A program made the position numbers and the translations under genes. Shown one piece after another: positions 36,576 to 49,312 of a stretch of DNA of 64,000 bases. The stretch covers positions 134,763 to 198,762 of the forward strand of contig NAOQ01000055.1 of assembly GCA_002751075.1 (NCBI GenBank), given 5' to 3'. The DNA is from Ichthyophonus hoferi (lineage: Eukaryota; Opisthokonta; Ichthyosporea; Ichthyophonida; Ichthyophonidae). A model generated the notes under the pieces. It saw only the letters and a program-made list of their open reading frames with translations, was not told the DNA's origin and made no database searches. Each line of letters begins with the position of its first letter. The stretch's first letter is position 1.

Positions 36576-39500
36576 ATGGTAAGTAGGTCCCTTCTTTCAT
36601 GGTATTATTTTATAAGTAGTTCTTGTGGTTACGCTATTTGTGTAGGAGCAAGAAATTAAAATATTAGAACCTATAATATGTTTATTATTCATAACATTTT
36701 GTTAGATTAGAGGTGCTCTATCTAAAGGAGAGATAGCCCACTTATGTACCTCATCTTATCGATGTTGTTGCCGCACACATAGTGCAACAAAGACATTTAT
36801 TTAATTTTATTCTTTCAAGTACTGCGCTTTCTCTCCTTTCAAAATCTTACCTCATAACCTGCTGGGTTCTATATTTTGGCACATTGTATTAACTCTAGAT
36901 GTATTTAGGCGGATTTTTTCGGGCCAGGGAGCATCTTTAACCAGAATGTTATTGAGGAAAAGGGAGAGGAGGCACGCATGGTAGGTTATGTTTTGTCTTT
37001 TGTGTTCCTTTTAATTTCTTTGGAGCAGGCCTGTGTTATAAGCTTTTCGCAACCACATACAATACACATTCTACAGCTCTCTGGAGTTCATAGTAGTAGG
37101 GAATGAAATAGTGGCTATTAGGTGAATGTGAATGGTCAGTACAATGTGATCACATGTTCCGACATACCCTTCTGTCTCTATGTTAAAGGTCAAGGGATAT
37201 GGTATCAAATATTAAATGGTAGGATTATTCTGGGGATAAATAAATTCATTTAGCAACATTTAACAGAGTCAATAGCCCTCTGTTATAATAATTTATTGCT
37301 ATTAAATTGCGTAAATTTTCACAACTGTATTATGTGTAGACACATAAATATATTTGTGTTGTTATATTCATTCTTGCATATATATAATATTCTAGATTTT
37401 TTTGCTCCGCATGCATCCGTGTCTATTTTCCCGTGGTATTATTTGAGCAAGTAAGCCAAATCAATCAGAAAATGAGAAGATAGTATACAACCTCAGTTTA
37501 GCATCTACAATAAATAAACACTAACCGCCAAGGCCCTACTCTGTACAGTCGTCCTTCGTAGGAGCTATTGCCATTGGTGATCTCGTAAAAAGTACCCTTG
37601 GACCAAAAGGAATGGTTAGTACCTCCTATCAGCTTACTACACACATCGCCGTTATCAACACCCTGGTTATCTATATAATCCTATATATATTGTTCAGATG
37701 TTTGTGTATGTAATTTCTACTGAGGACTTGACCTGTCTGACAAGTTAATAACTGGCCATTACACACACCATCCTTACGTCATTTCTTCATCACGATGCAG
37801 TCATCTAAACATAAAGCCGTATATATACATTGAAAGCCCTTTGAAACATCTATATATGCCTAGGTGGACGTATCCATGTGTATATTCCTGTAAATCAAGG
37901 ATAACCCTTCCAAATATGGTTATTTTTCCTTTGCTATCGAATCAAATCGAATTGTTCTTTTTTCCTTTTATCCCTTTCATTATTCTTATGCTACTGTAAC
38001 TATGCAGGATAAAATCCTTCAATCATCAACCGACGTTGGATCAAAGGGTGAAATTAACGTGACCAATGATGGTGCTACCATTCTAAAGTCCATTGGATTG
38101 GACAATCCCGCAGCTAAGGTCCTTGTAGGTATGTACAATGCGCATGTTAATAAGGGAGATGGTCAATGGTTGGCTTGCTAAGGGTAGGAGAGAGAGGGAG
38201 TCCTAGACTAGGTGCCGAGAGGGGAAGATAGGAGATAGGAGAGAGAATATACACTAGAGTGATAGGATATAAATCACGTGGGCGTATGCTGTTCATATAT
38301 ACTTAGAATTTATTGAGGGCAGGGTCAGGTTGGGATTGCTCTTGCAGACATAACTGACTACGTCACTGGCAGGAACATGTTCGACTATTATTTCTTTATA
38401 AACTGTTTTCTTGCTTTTAAAAAAAAGAGCCCGGTGAATGGCTTCGCTTTGTCATTATAGGGTCTTATACCATACGCGCCCTTACATATATATATATATA
38501 TATGTATATATGTGTATGTGTGTATGTGTGCATCTCAGCTGCCCCACACATACCCTTTCAAGGTTCCACCATATGATACCAATACCCTGTAGCTTATGTG
38601 TTACAAACATAACGTAAACTTACTCTGTGTCAATGGCCCAGACATCTCCAAGACCCAGGATGATGAAGTGGGTGACGGTACCACCAGTGTAGTGGTACTA
38701 GCCAGTGAACTGTTGAGAGAGGCCGAGAAGCTGATTGCCACCAAGATGCACCCTCAGACCATCATCGCTGGTTGGCGTCAGGCTGTAGATGTTGCTAGAT
38801 TGGCCCTCACCGAGACATCTGTGGATCACAGGTGAGATTAATGACATTGCATACAGGATTGGTTAAGCGGCGATAGGTACTGGCCTAGGTTACACATACA
38901 ATTTTATCTTATCATGGTAATTGCTATATATAGTAGTGTAAAGTGATTGGGTTTGGTTTTTTATGCGTTTCTATGACTTCCCGAGAGCTAGGGGAACCAA
39001 TAAAAGTTAAAAGGTGATCTTGGCCCCAATCATCTGGTAGTCATGTTACGTGATATTCGGTAGAAATTAGTGATACATATAGTACCGGGTATCATTGAAA
39101 ACCTTTTAAAAAATGAAGTGATTGGATATATGTAAATTTGAAGAATTACTATTGGTTAAATAGAACATAAGAAATAATTTTAAGTTGTCGTTTATCTGCT
39201 GGTTATATTAATTACTAATTAACAATTGATTATCTCCTCCAATCGCCTCTGTAGTGCTGATGAGGAGCAGTTCCGCAAAGATCTGATTGATATTGCCTGC
39301 ACTACGCTAAGCTCCAAAATTGTGTACGCTGACAAGGATCACTTTGCCAAGCTGTGTGTTAATGCAGTGCTGAGATTGAAGGTAATGACTACTTGGCATA
39401 GCACATTAATACATACTTGCACTAATCTATTACAATTTGTTGTGCATTGTTATGCTATTATTATATATTTTTGTCTAGGAATACGTACATAAATATTTTT

Positions 39501-42500
39501 ATACGTTACTTTTCTTCGTATCTATGTTATGCATTAATATGTGTTTAATTGGGACATGCCCCTGGACTTTCTATTAACTGTGATCGTATGTATATTAGAT
39601 CATATTATGTTATTGATGTCTTCATCTACTGACGGATTTATTCTGATGATTCTAATTTACGTGACATCCTTTGGTCGTGGGGCTGGATTGTTGTTGAGTG
39701 ATTGGGTGAGCGTGTATTTGTATTTATATATACATGTAAGTATATATGTTTCATAGTATGTGTGTATATACCTTTATCTTAACGAGAAAATTTTAATTGA
39801 CGCATGGAACTATAAATGTCGCAGACCAAATTAACCCTGCCTATTTCGCCTAGGGCAAACAATCCATTGAAGCAATTCAGATCATTAAGAAACTTGGTGG
39901 TACTCTGACAGACTCATACCTGGATGAAGGTGGGTTGGTGTGACTGTACATACAGTATGGTATGGTATAATATAGTGTATAGTATACACTTAATATCTTA
40001 ACGTCTTCTTATACACTTCACAAAGAATCAATTCAAATTATTTTTTATTTTGATTGGATAGTGATCATGTCTTAAGGAAATATTAAGCGAAAGTTATATT
40101 ATTATTGGTAGGGAAGCAGCATATCCCTATGTTTTACTGGCCCGTTATTGTATTACTATACTGGTATAATACTATAGCATTATTATAATGACCCTGTGAT
40201 ATCCTATCACACTGCTGGCATACTCTTATAATCAATTTCCTTTATATATATATATATATATATATATAATTGTTGTGGTCTTGTAAATTGTTATTTTCTT
40301 CGTATGAAGTAGTGTCGGAGAGGGTAGGTATGTGGCAAATATAATAGAGGGATTTGTATAGTTCGAGTGAAAGAACATGATATAATACCGTATGATATTG
40401 CTGGATTTGGTAGGATTTAGGTAAACCAGTCTCTACCTTGAGCAATAGAAAATAATCCGGTCATAGATTAGTACATCCGACAATACAATACAATTGGATG
40501 CATATCATACCCATACCTCACATAATGCACATATACCCTATACCAGGCTAACCTATAGCAATGCATGTATGTACGTATACATACATATATATATATATAT
40601 ATAGGATTCTATTCGTGGACAAGAAGTAGTTGGAAGTAAATCAGACCTAAGCGTATTGTAGAACGACCAAGATCNNNNNNNNNNNNNNNNNNNNNNNNNN
40701 NNNNNNNNNNNNNNNNNNNNNNNNNNNNNNNNNNNNNNNNNNNNNNNNNNNNNNNNNNNNNNNNNNNNNNNNNNNNNNNNNNNNNNNNNNNNNNNNNNNN
40801 NNNNNNNNNNNNNNNNNNNNNNNNNNNNNNNNNNNNNNNNNNNNNNNNNNNNNNNNNNNNNNNNNNNNNNNNNNNNNNNNNNNNNNNNNNNNNNNNNNNN
40901 NNNNNNNNNNNNNNNNNNNNNNNNNNNNNNNNNNNNNNNNNNNNNNNNNNNNNNNNNNNNNNNNNNNNNNNNNNNNNNNNNNNNNNNNNNNNNNNNNNNN
41001 NNNNNNNNNNNNNNNNNNNNNNNNNNNNNNNNNNNNNNNNNNNNNNNNNNNNNNNNNNNNNNNNNNNNNNNNTAACCTATAGCAATGCATGTATGTACGT
41101 ATACATACATATATATATATATATATAGGATTCATTCTGGACAAGAAGATTGGAGTAAATCAGCCTAAGCGTATTGTGAACGCCAAGATCTTGGTCGCCA
41201 ATACACCCATGGATACTGATAAGATCAAGGTGTTTGGCTCTAAGGTGAAGGTAGATTCCACTGCTAAAGTGGCCGAGATTGAGGTGGCTGAAAAGGTGAG
41301 TTGAGTGTGTCTCAATGCATAGAAGGTTGCTATTACTAGTGTAGTGTAGTATTGGTTATTATATATTTTAATATCTGATTTTATTTGTTGTTGATGGTTA
41401 TGAACTTCTTTTGATTGGGTGCTGTTATGTATTGTGGCTGTGGCTTTACAAATATGGGCTGATAAATTAAAACATCATCACGTATACATGCATACCTACA
41501 TACCTATATACACAGATATTTGTAAAGATAGACCGACACTAATACGTCCTTGTTCCACAGCGTAAGATGAAGGCCAAGGTAGACAAGATTATCAATCATG
41601 GTATTAACTGCTTTGTTAATCGCCAGTTGATCTATAATTATCCTGAGCAGATCTTTGCCGACGCTGGCGTCATGGCCATTGAACATGCCGATTTCGATGG
41701 CATTGAGCGCCTTGCCCTAGTTACAGGTACACCATAACTATACTAATTGTAGTCTTTATTATCATTTGTACTCTTATACTGTCATACTACACGCAAATCA
41801 ACCAATCATTGACTCTTTCTCCTTATATATATTTATCAGCGACATTCCCCCTACCTAAGTAGATTTCTTATTTATCATAAGAAATCTACATGGGGCTATA
41901 ATATTTATTGGTGAAAGAAGATTGGTTTATTGCACTCAACCCATTTACACCTTTTTAACTTTTTGTCATGTATTTATTGCTATGGGTGCGTATATATATA
42001 AATGTATAACCCTAACAATTGTTTCAGAATGGATGTTCTTGCTCTATATATTCTGTCAATGTCAAGGCTAACCTATGCTCTTGTATCTTGTAGGTGGTGA
42101 AATTGTCTCCACCTTTGACCATCCCGAGTTGGTTGTATTGGGTGAATGCGATCTGATTGAGGAGATTATGATTGGAGAAGATAAGGTATATATCTTTTTT
42201 TGTAATCGCGCAACTGGTGTTGTTGTGGTGTATGTAGTGTATACACGTACTATCCATGTGTTTTTCTCGAATGTTAAAGGCCAATGTTCTTTTACGTTTA
42301 AGCTATATATATATATAGTACATATGCAATAATTATTGATGGTAAAACCTAGAAAATAATGGAATATGTAGTTGTGATGTGTTTTAGACCAGATTGTGAA
42401 TGGATAGAAATCATGTGTCTGTATGTATGAAGTATTATCATTCATTTGGATGTGCTTATGGAAATATATAGCTATAATACTGGAGTACCTAGACTAACAA

Positions 42501-44819
42501 TACCATGCCTTTTGTCCCTCTCTCCCGTGTACATATAGCTGCTACACTTCAGTGGAGTAAAGCTGGGAGAGGCGTGTACTATTGTTCTACGCGGTGCCAC
42601 CAAACAGATCTTGGATGAGACTGAACGTTCTATCCATGACGCCCTGTGTATCCTTTCTACTGCTGTGGCCGACCCTCGTGTGGTTTATGGCGGTGGTACG
42701 TAATGGTTTACCAGAATAGTAGTGTGTGTGTGTGATAGAGGGTGGGTAGTTGTGTACCTCTACACATATATGTGAGTTTATGTAGAATGTCATACATGCA
42801 TCCATGCCCAGTACGCTTCCCAATACATACATAAAATGTATGTTCTGTGTATTTAGGAAAGGTTATAGTAGCGTGCTGCATACCCCTACTTTATTTATCA
42901 GTTAGATTAATGCTATACCTATAGCCTAATATAGCCCAATGACTTGCCAATAATTGAGTGGCTGTATATCACGTACAAGAGACTGACGGTGTCTTATTTA
43001 ATATTAGCTCAAGAGTATCATATATATATATATATATATATTCCTCTTATTGTAATGGTTGCTATGGAGACTACCAAATCGAATGATCTTAATGAATGAT
43101 GAATTTAATTGAATTCAAAAAATATATAAGGCAGAATAATATTGTATAGATTTCCTGAGATTGGCAGCATATTGTATATATATATATATATATACAATAT
43201 CTTGCTTGGTGTTGTCTCAATATACTTGTAGTTATAGTGATAGGAGATGGTATGATATATTCCTTATCACTCTTCAGAGGTGATTGTATTGCTACCTTTA
43301 TTTGGATGCCATCTTATGACAACCAATCGTGGCTACTTATGATTGCAGATCAATAAAATCAGCCCTGTGATTAGTTAATTAAGGCTAAAAAAAGTTAGTG
43401 AATTGCTTTGTGAAGTGGTTGGCGTGATATTAATCTTTAACCCACCAATGATATGTAGGATGCAGTGAGATGCTAATGGCCAATGCTGTGGATAAACTGG
43501 CAGCCACCACGCCTGGCAAAGAGTCCGTCGCCATTGAGGCCTTCTCACGTGCCCTGAGACAGGTATGTGATATACCTACCATACTGTGTTATTTTATTTT
43601 ATTTTTGTCATTTTGTTTTATATAAAAAAATTATATATATATATTAGACCTAACCGACGAATCTCGTACAGACATGCATATCCATTATACTCGATGAACT
43701 ATAGTATATTAAACTTAATTTTTCAAGAGAAAATTTTCTTTTGAATAAAAAAATTAAACCCTTGTTAACACTATCATTATTGGCCTGATCGGGCTGTTTC
43801 TCTTTCTCTTTGCTTTTGTCGTCTTAATAAAAATTAGACTCACTGTATATTTCAGGCATTGTATAGGTTATTACTTTCCATACTTCATATATAGTAGTTA
43901 TTGTGTTGTGCTCTACACCACTCTAGATTAGATTAAAGATCAGTTTATTGCTTGGTGACTGTTAGAACCTTTTAAATACATGTACGCAGACAACTTGTAT
44001 CGAGTATTAATAATTTAGCATTAATTATTTTATTAATTAGTTATTATAACTCTGGACAATGATATGGATGTTGTAAATGTATAGTACGAGCATGAGGTAT
44101 GTAGCGACTGGAGCTATTAATAACTGACTATGACATACACCTAGATGCCTACCATTATCGCCGACAATGGTGGATTTGACAGTGTGGAACTGGTTTCCAT
44201 GCTTAGAGCCGCCCACACCAAGGGAGAGATCCACGCTGGTTTGAGTAAGTTATACATATGTGTGGCTGGTCTATCTAGTATCTAAACATAATTGACGTGC
44301 TATTTCTCTGTCTACCTGTGCTTATAAACTCACACTAAGCTCTCATGGTGTCTGGTGAGATGTGTTTTGTTGTGCTGTATGATTACTGCTTTTGATTGGG
44401 TATATATAATATGGCTTATCTCCTTGCCATCTCCTTGCTTCCTTCTGTCTCCTCTCTCTTGTACTGTGCGGATCATACTGTCAACCTACTATACTCTATG
44501 TAAATGTGATTTGGTTGGAATGCGTAGTATGTTATTTGAGGAATAAGTAGACATTGGCTTGATGTGAAAACTATACAAATACAAAGGTTATATATATATA
44601 TATATACTCCTTTAGATCCTACTAACATCTATTCATTTATTCTCACTCCTAGACATGTACGAGGGTAAGGTTGATGACATGGCCAAGCTGGGTGTGACTG
44701 AAGCATTTAAGAGCAAGCTGCAAATCCTTATGTCGGCCTCTGAAGCCGCAGAGATGATCCTGCGTGTAGACCATATTCTTAGGAGCGCTCCCAGGCAAAG
44801 ACAAAACCCTCACCACTAA
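36576..44819 (+). CDS. CCT2: T-complex protein 1 subunit beta (TRiC/CCT chaperonin)
   Basis: Subunit of the hetero-oligomeric cytosolic chaperonin that folds actin and tubulin. Exons: 36576-36578 (the ATG alone), 36909-36980, 37549-37614, 38008-38128, 38642-38831, 39255-39381, 39854-39929, 41129-41295, 41561-41726, 42094-42185, 42539-42695, 43459-43562, 44145-44244, 44653-44819. Phases agree throughout and give exactly 535 aa, the length of human CCT2. ATPase motifs are visible: [19 protein letters not shown], the catalytic GDGTTS and GGGCSEM. Beta-specific blocks include [38 protein letters not shown] and MAIEHADF. An assembly gap (40675-41072) lies before exon 8; the good copy of exon 8 is right of it and a noisy copy left of it. 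It is convergent with the MFS gene. Confidence 0.98.
40549..41192. other. Assembly gap with noisy duplicate of CCT2 exon 8
   Basis: About 125 bases before the N-run (40549-40674) match 41073-41192 after it. The left copy carries several single-base insertions about every ten bases within exon 8, typical of a low-quality contig end. It should not be annotated as an exon or as a pseudogene. Confidence 0.88.
41859..41889. repeat. 13-bp perfect hairpin in CCT2 intron 9
   Basis: GTAGATTTCTTAT, a 5-nt loop, then ATAAGAAATCTAC. Outside lie CCCC and GGGG blocks that could extend the stem past small bulges. Confidence 0.75.
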
Positions 44820-45955
44820 ATTAAAAACAAAACGGTGGCTGGACCTGTAGGGCTGTGCTACGTAGTAGCTAGTAATATTTTCGTTATTAAAGTTTCCCAT
44901 CGTGTGATTAAATTTGTAGTTCATGTCTGGCACTGGCTGGAAGGTTTGGTGGGGGTGTCTGTATAGTAGATATGCAATGTGCTTTAGTTATGATAATGAC
45001 TGCTCGGCTAATGTCATACATGAACGTATCTTGGCATCAGGTTATAAAAGGAAATTTGTGTATTTTCCATTGCTGGACCAATGGAATCCAACCATGATTA
45101 TGTTAGTTTAATGACAGAAGGAGAAATGAGAGTGACTATTGATTGGTTCATGAAGCATTATGTGTGATGTACGTACAGGTGGGTGAATAAACTGGGCCTG
45201 CCCTAAGGTTGCATTATGTATGTATGGTTGTATAACATGATTAACAGCAAATGTAAATATATACTATGAATTGCTAACCGCGACCAAATACTTGAAATAT
45301 AAGTGAATTCATGTATGGAGGTCTGCACAGTTTCCACATACTATCATCTCTGATATATGTATGTTGCAGTGTCAATTCACTCTGCATTAACTTTTAGCTA
45401 CGGGACATCAGTGGATGAATTTTATATACTCCTTTGCATCTACCAAAGCTCAGGCGTACATGTCTTTTGTCTGGAGTCGAATGCCCGTGGTCTACTAATA
45501 TTTGTACAAGAACATGTATGAAACACAGTTTTCCTAAGGGATCGTATAGCATAGTACTGTACGGCTATGAACACAACACCTATATACCTGGCATGACTGC
45601 GTTCAATACATTAACATAAACATTTTATAAATCGTCATTGTGACTGTTTCTTTTTTATTATTGTATTTTGAACCAACCCTGCAGAGTAGCGGGGTAGTGA
45701 CAAAATAAAAAGGAATATTGTTGCGATTTTTTAAAAAAAAAAACCATAACTGGGAAACCAGTAGTTTGGGCAAATCTAAAAAAGAATCAAGCCATTCAAT
45801 AGTATGAGAGTAGAGTAGTGTGGAATTATTTGGATGGTTTTCGTTTGTATGTGACGTGGGTCAGGAACACAAAGAGAAAAAAGGAGCTCGCTCATTCATA
45901 GAACAATGTAATAAAATATTTCTCCCACCACAAACAAAACATGTCCTCAACCCAT
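44820..45955. other. Convergent intergenic region CCT2 / MFS
   Basis: Shared 3' flank. ATTAAA at 44886-44891 probably ends CCT2. TTTATT at 45654-45659 (AATAAA on the minus strand), about 300 nt past the MFS stop, could end the other gene. No further exon recognised. Confidence 0.6.
44886..44891 (+). promoter_or_regulatory. CCT2 polyadenylation signal (ATTAAA)
   Basis: The common ATTAAA variant, about 67 nt past the stop codon. Confidence 0.5.
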
Positions 45956-48900
45956 TTATCCTTGACGTTCCGTGGCAGCAAGGATTGGCTCGAGGAACGC
46001 CAATGGGGCTTTATCACCAAGGGTGGACGCACGGCGTCTGGCTTCGATCCTCTCCTCTCTCAACACCAGAGGAAGAAGGAATAGAAGAGGGAACCAAGCA
46101 AACAATTGGATGGTGGCAGTGGTAACGAATGACATCTCAAAGCCAAACTTATCAATAATCACCCCGCCAATCACAGCTGAGCCAGACCAGCCAAATGCAG
46201 CCACACTATCAATGGAATTCCACTTTCCACGTGATTTAACCGAGGCATAATCCATAAGAATAGAACGACACAGGGGCACCACGCAGTTGATCAAAGCTGA
46301 TCGGATCACATAGATGAAACAGAGCCAATAGGGATGAAGCACCCACACGTCCGGGAAGAAAGCCATAACCCATAAAAGGGCAATGCCCACAATCTTAAAG
46401 GCAAGAACCACCTGGGGGTTGAGGTAAAAAGGTATATTACGTCATTAAGTTATTACAGGTATTGTAGGTAGTATAAAAGAGCCATATATAGGTAGTATAA
46501 AGTAGTTACATAGGTTAGCAAGTTGTTAACCTCTAAAGTAATAAGACTGAAGTTGGGGTTCATGTTTGGGGAGATGTCCAGCGCAAGAGCATAGTCAAGA
46601 GTCAGTCAATATATGTCAATGAGACTACCTGTGCCACTATTGTCATTGCTTACCTTTAAACCAACCTATGTATAAAAGAAAGATTGGGCATACTTGGAAA
46701 TAAGAGTGCAAAAAAAAAAAAAAAAAATTTTTGAAATATATATATATATGTATATATATATATATGTTTTTTTTTGTGGCGAGCATTACAGTAATGGGTG
46801 CAAATTCAATGTAAAAGGCAAGTCCATCATGCCAGTAAGTATCTACTGCCTCAAAAGAATGTGCTTCATTTGAATTTTAATATTGTAAACGAAAAACACC
46901 ACTCGCTTTGTATTAAATAGGCCAAGAGAAGAAATAGAAATAGAGAGAAAAGAGGGGGAGATGAGAGACCAACCTCTACACGGCCATAGTTTAGGGAAAC
47001 GCGTTGGGCTGCGAGACTGAATACAACCTCACAGAGAGGGTCGAAGACAAACACGATATTGACGGTAGAGGGAGGGAGACCCAGCACCTGAGCAAAGTAA
47101 ATAGGGAAAAACTTGATGGTCATACCTACACCCCATCCCCTTCCGTGTTAGATAGTCTAGTTGGCTCGGTGTCTTGCTGCTTTGTCCCAAGTCAAAACAT
47201 TCATTTATCTTTACCTTTGCTTCCCTTATATTAGCCTTTCTCTCCCTCTTTTTCCGCTTATTTCTTCCTTTCTCTAAAAGCAAAATAATCTATAAATACA
47301 AAAAATACCAAATAATATATAAATATAAATCAATAGATTAAAAAAGAGAACAAGATAAAGATAAAGATGTGATAAATAAACATAGATAAACATAGATAAA
47401 CATAGATAAACATAAATAAGCATTAGCACCTACCAGAAGCCAGGCCAAACAAGACATCGGAGCTACAGACGATATAAGGCACCATCCACACTCTCAGGAA
47501 TGAGCACCATGTACTCTTAGTAGCTTCTACCGACGCATATCTCAAAGCAACAAGATTCTCTTCGTCCTCCTCCTCCGCAGCTTCGCTTTCTTTCAAGGCA
47601 GATCTTTGGTCTTCAAGAAGGCCCTGTAGGGCAGAATAGCAAAAATGTTTATAAATCGAGGGAGGCGGAGAGGGGGAGATATGATGTGGTATATGTGTGT
47701 ATGTATATATGTTTGTATGTTTGTATGATAGTATGATAGCATATAATGGCATAACATTACACGTCTATAGGTCCTATCTATCATCTATATCATTCCATGA
47801 TAAAACTTTACATACCGTAATCCCTCATATTAACAGATGTATTCTAGATAAGTAATAACAGTTCAATAATAAATAATGCTATATAAAAATTAAAAAACAT
47901 AGTCTATACTCTAAGTAATAAACACATAATATATATATACTCGATTTTCCGTATATCAAACAAATATCTCTTTATTTTAGTCAAGGTAACTAATTACCTA
48001 ATTATTATTATAAAAAACCAATTTCAATATAAAAATGAATAATTGGTTATTTGTTTTCTATATTATTATTACTTGGCTTAATATCAGAAACAGTTAATTC
48101 ATATTATTAGACTTAGAAGTAACTATAGGGAAAATTGCTACCTCATACTTGGAAAATAACAACACAATAAACGGCATATATATACACTTGCATCTCTCTT
48201 CCTTACCTTTGACTCAGCACCTAGACCCTTGTCGTCATTGAAAAAGAACAAAGCACCAACAGAGAAGATGTGGAGAGCCATACCTATCATAAAGATGATA
48301 GTCATCTGTCTCATGCCCCAGTCATCACCAATAATAAGGAACAAGAACACATTGGTGATTGGACCAGAGGCAAGAGAGGCCACGCTTAACACGTATCTGT
48401 AATTGTTTATAAATGATTAGATAGTGTAAAAGAAAAAAATTGATAGAATAATCTCATGTGCCTGACAATATTCACAATCAATATAGTATGATAATATGTT
48501 ATATGTACGTACACGTAACATCCAAAACTGTGAACATGACTCTCACCTTATAGTCTCATATTTGGAGCGACTACCAGAGGGTACAGAGTCAGCATAGATG
48601 GAGTAGAGAGGAGGGGTCCATGCACCCATATATACACCAAAGATACCAAGACCACATGTTAGCAAAATGTAGTCTTCTTGGGAAGTGGGGAAAGGCTGAG
48701 TCAAGCCTGCCATGGTTACAGCCACACCTATAAGACCAATCAAAGCACTCCAACGAAGAACAACATCGCGACGACTATGGTCGGCTAGGATACCTGAAAG
48801 GGCAAGGAGTTAATTGGGGTTGGTTATGACGGAAGTGTAGCGGGAAGGTAGAGGGAAGAGAGAAAATGAAATGGTGATAGATTTATGATTGTTTTAAAAT

Positions 48901-49312
48901 GTATGCCGTCAAAAAAAATATGGGAGTGCAGAAAGATCACTTATTCTTGTATAAAAATGAGAAAATCAAAAAGGTGGTAAATAGGAATTGCATACATAAC
49001 TATGATGTCAAAGAAATGTGGGATAAAAAAGGAAAGAAACAAGAAAAGAAAAAGAAAAATCCCTGGAAACTACCAGCCATCCCATCCCTTCATAATTCTG
49101 ACGCTTTCTATTAATTTAACAAGCTGCATACCAGCAGGTAGGGCAGCAAGAGCCTGTGCGGTTCCCTGAATTCCTTCAGCATATCCAGCGTGCTTATTGT
49201 CGCCACACAACTTGTACAGATATGGACCTAGAATGGCATAGTTCCACATACCCATGGCCAACCCATCAAGCAAAGTGAAATAATAGGTGAGACCCACATT
49301 ATGGTTCACCAT
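45956..49312 (-). CDS. Major facilitator superfamily transporter
   Basis: Membrane transporter of unknown substrate. Exons in transcript order: 49312-49132, 48793-48547, 48396-48207, 47623-47434, 47125-46974, 46411-45956. Phases agree and give 471 aa, a typical 12-helix MFS length. Visible features: an N-terminal helix with GLAMGMWNYAILGPYLY; a motif-A-like GILADHSRRD (about 61-70) in the loop after helix 2; helices with GIFGVYMGAWTPPLYSIYADS; an acidic central loop (about 207-230, with EEEDEEN), as expected between helices 6 and 7; GMTIKFFPIYF; and a second-half loop LNYGRVE. The last exon encodes several helices and ends in a charged tail, RREERIEARR-like (written REERIEARRR in the protein). 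The substrate cannot be read from the sequence. It is convergent with CCT2. Confidence 0.9.

Noticed and set aside
40608-40674. Possible CCT2 pseudo-exon or tandem exon duplication
   Set aside because: Regularly spaced single-base insertions right at a gap edge fit a poor contig end better than biological decay.
40553-41144. Minus-strand frames running through N bases
   Set aside because: Created by translating the assembly gap; the flanks are CCT2 intron and exon 8 on the plus strand.
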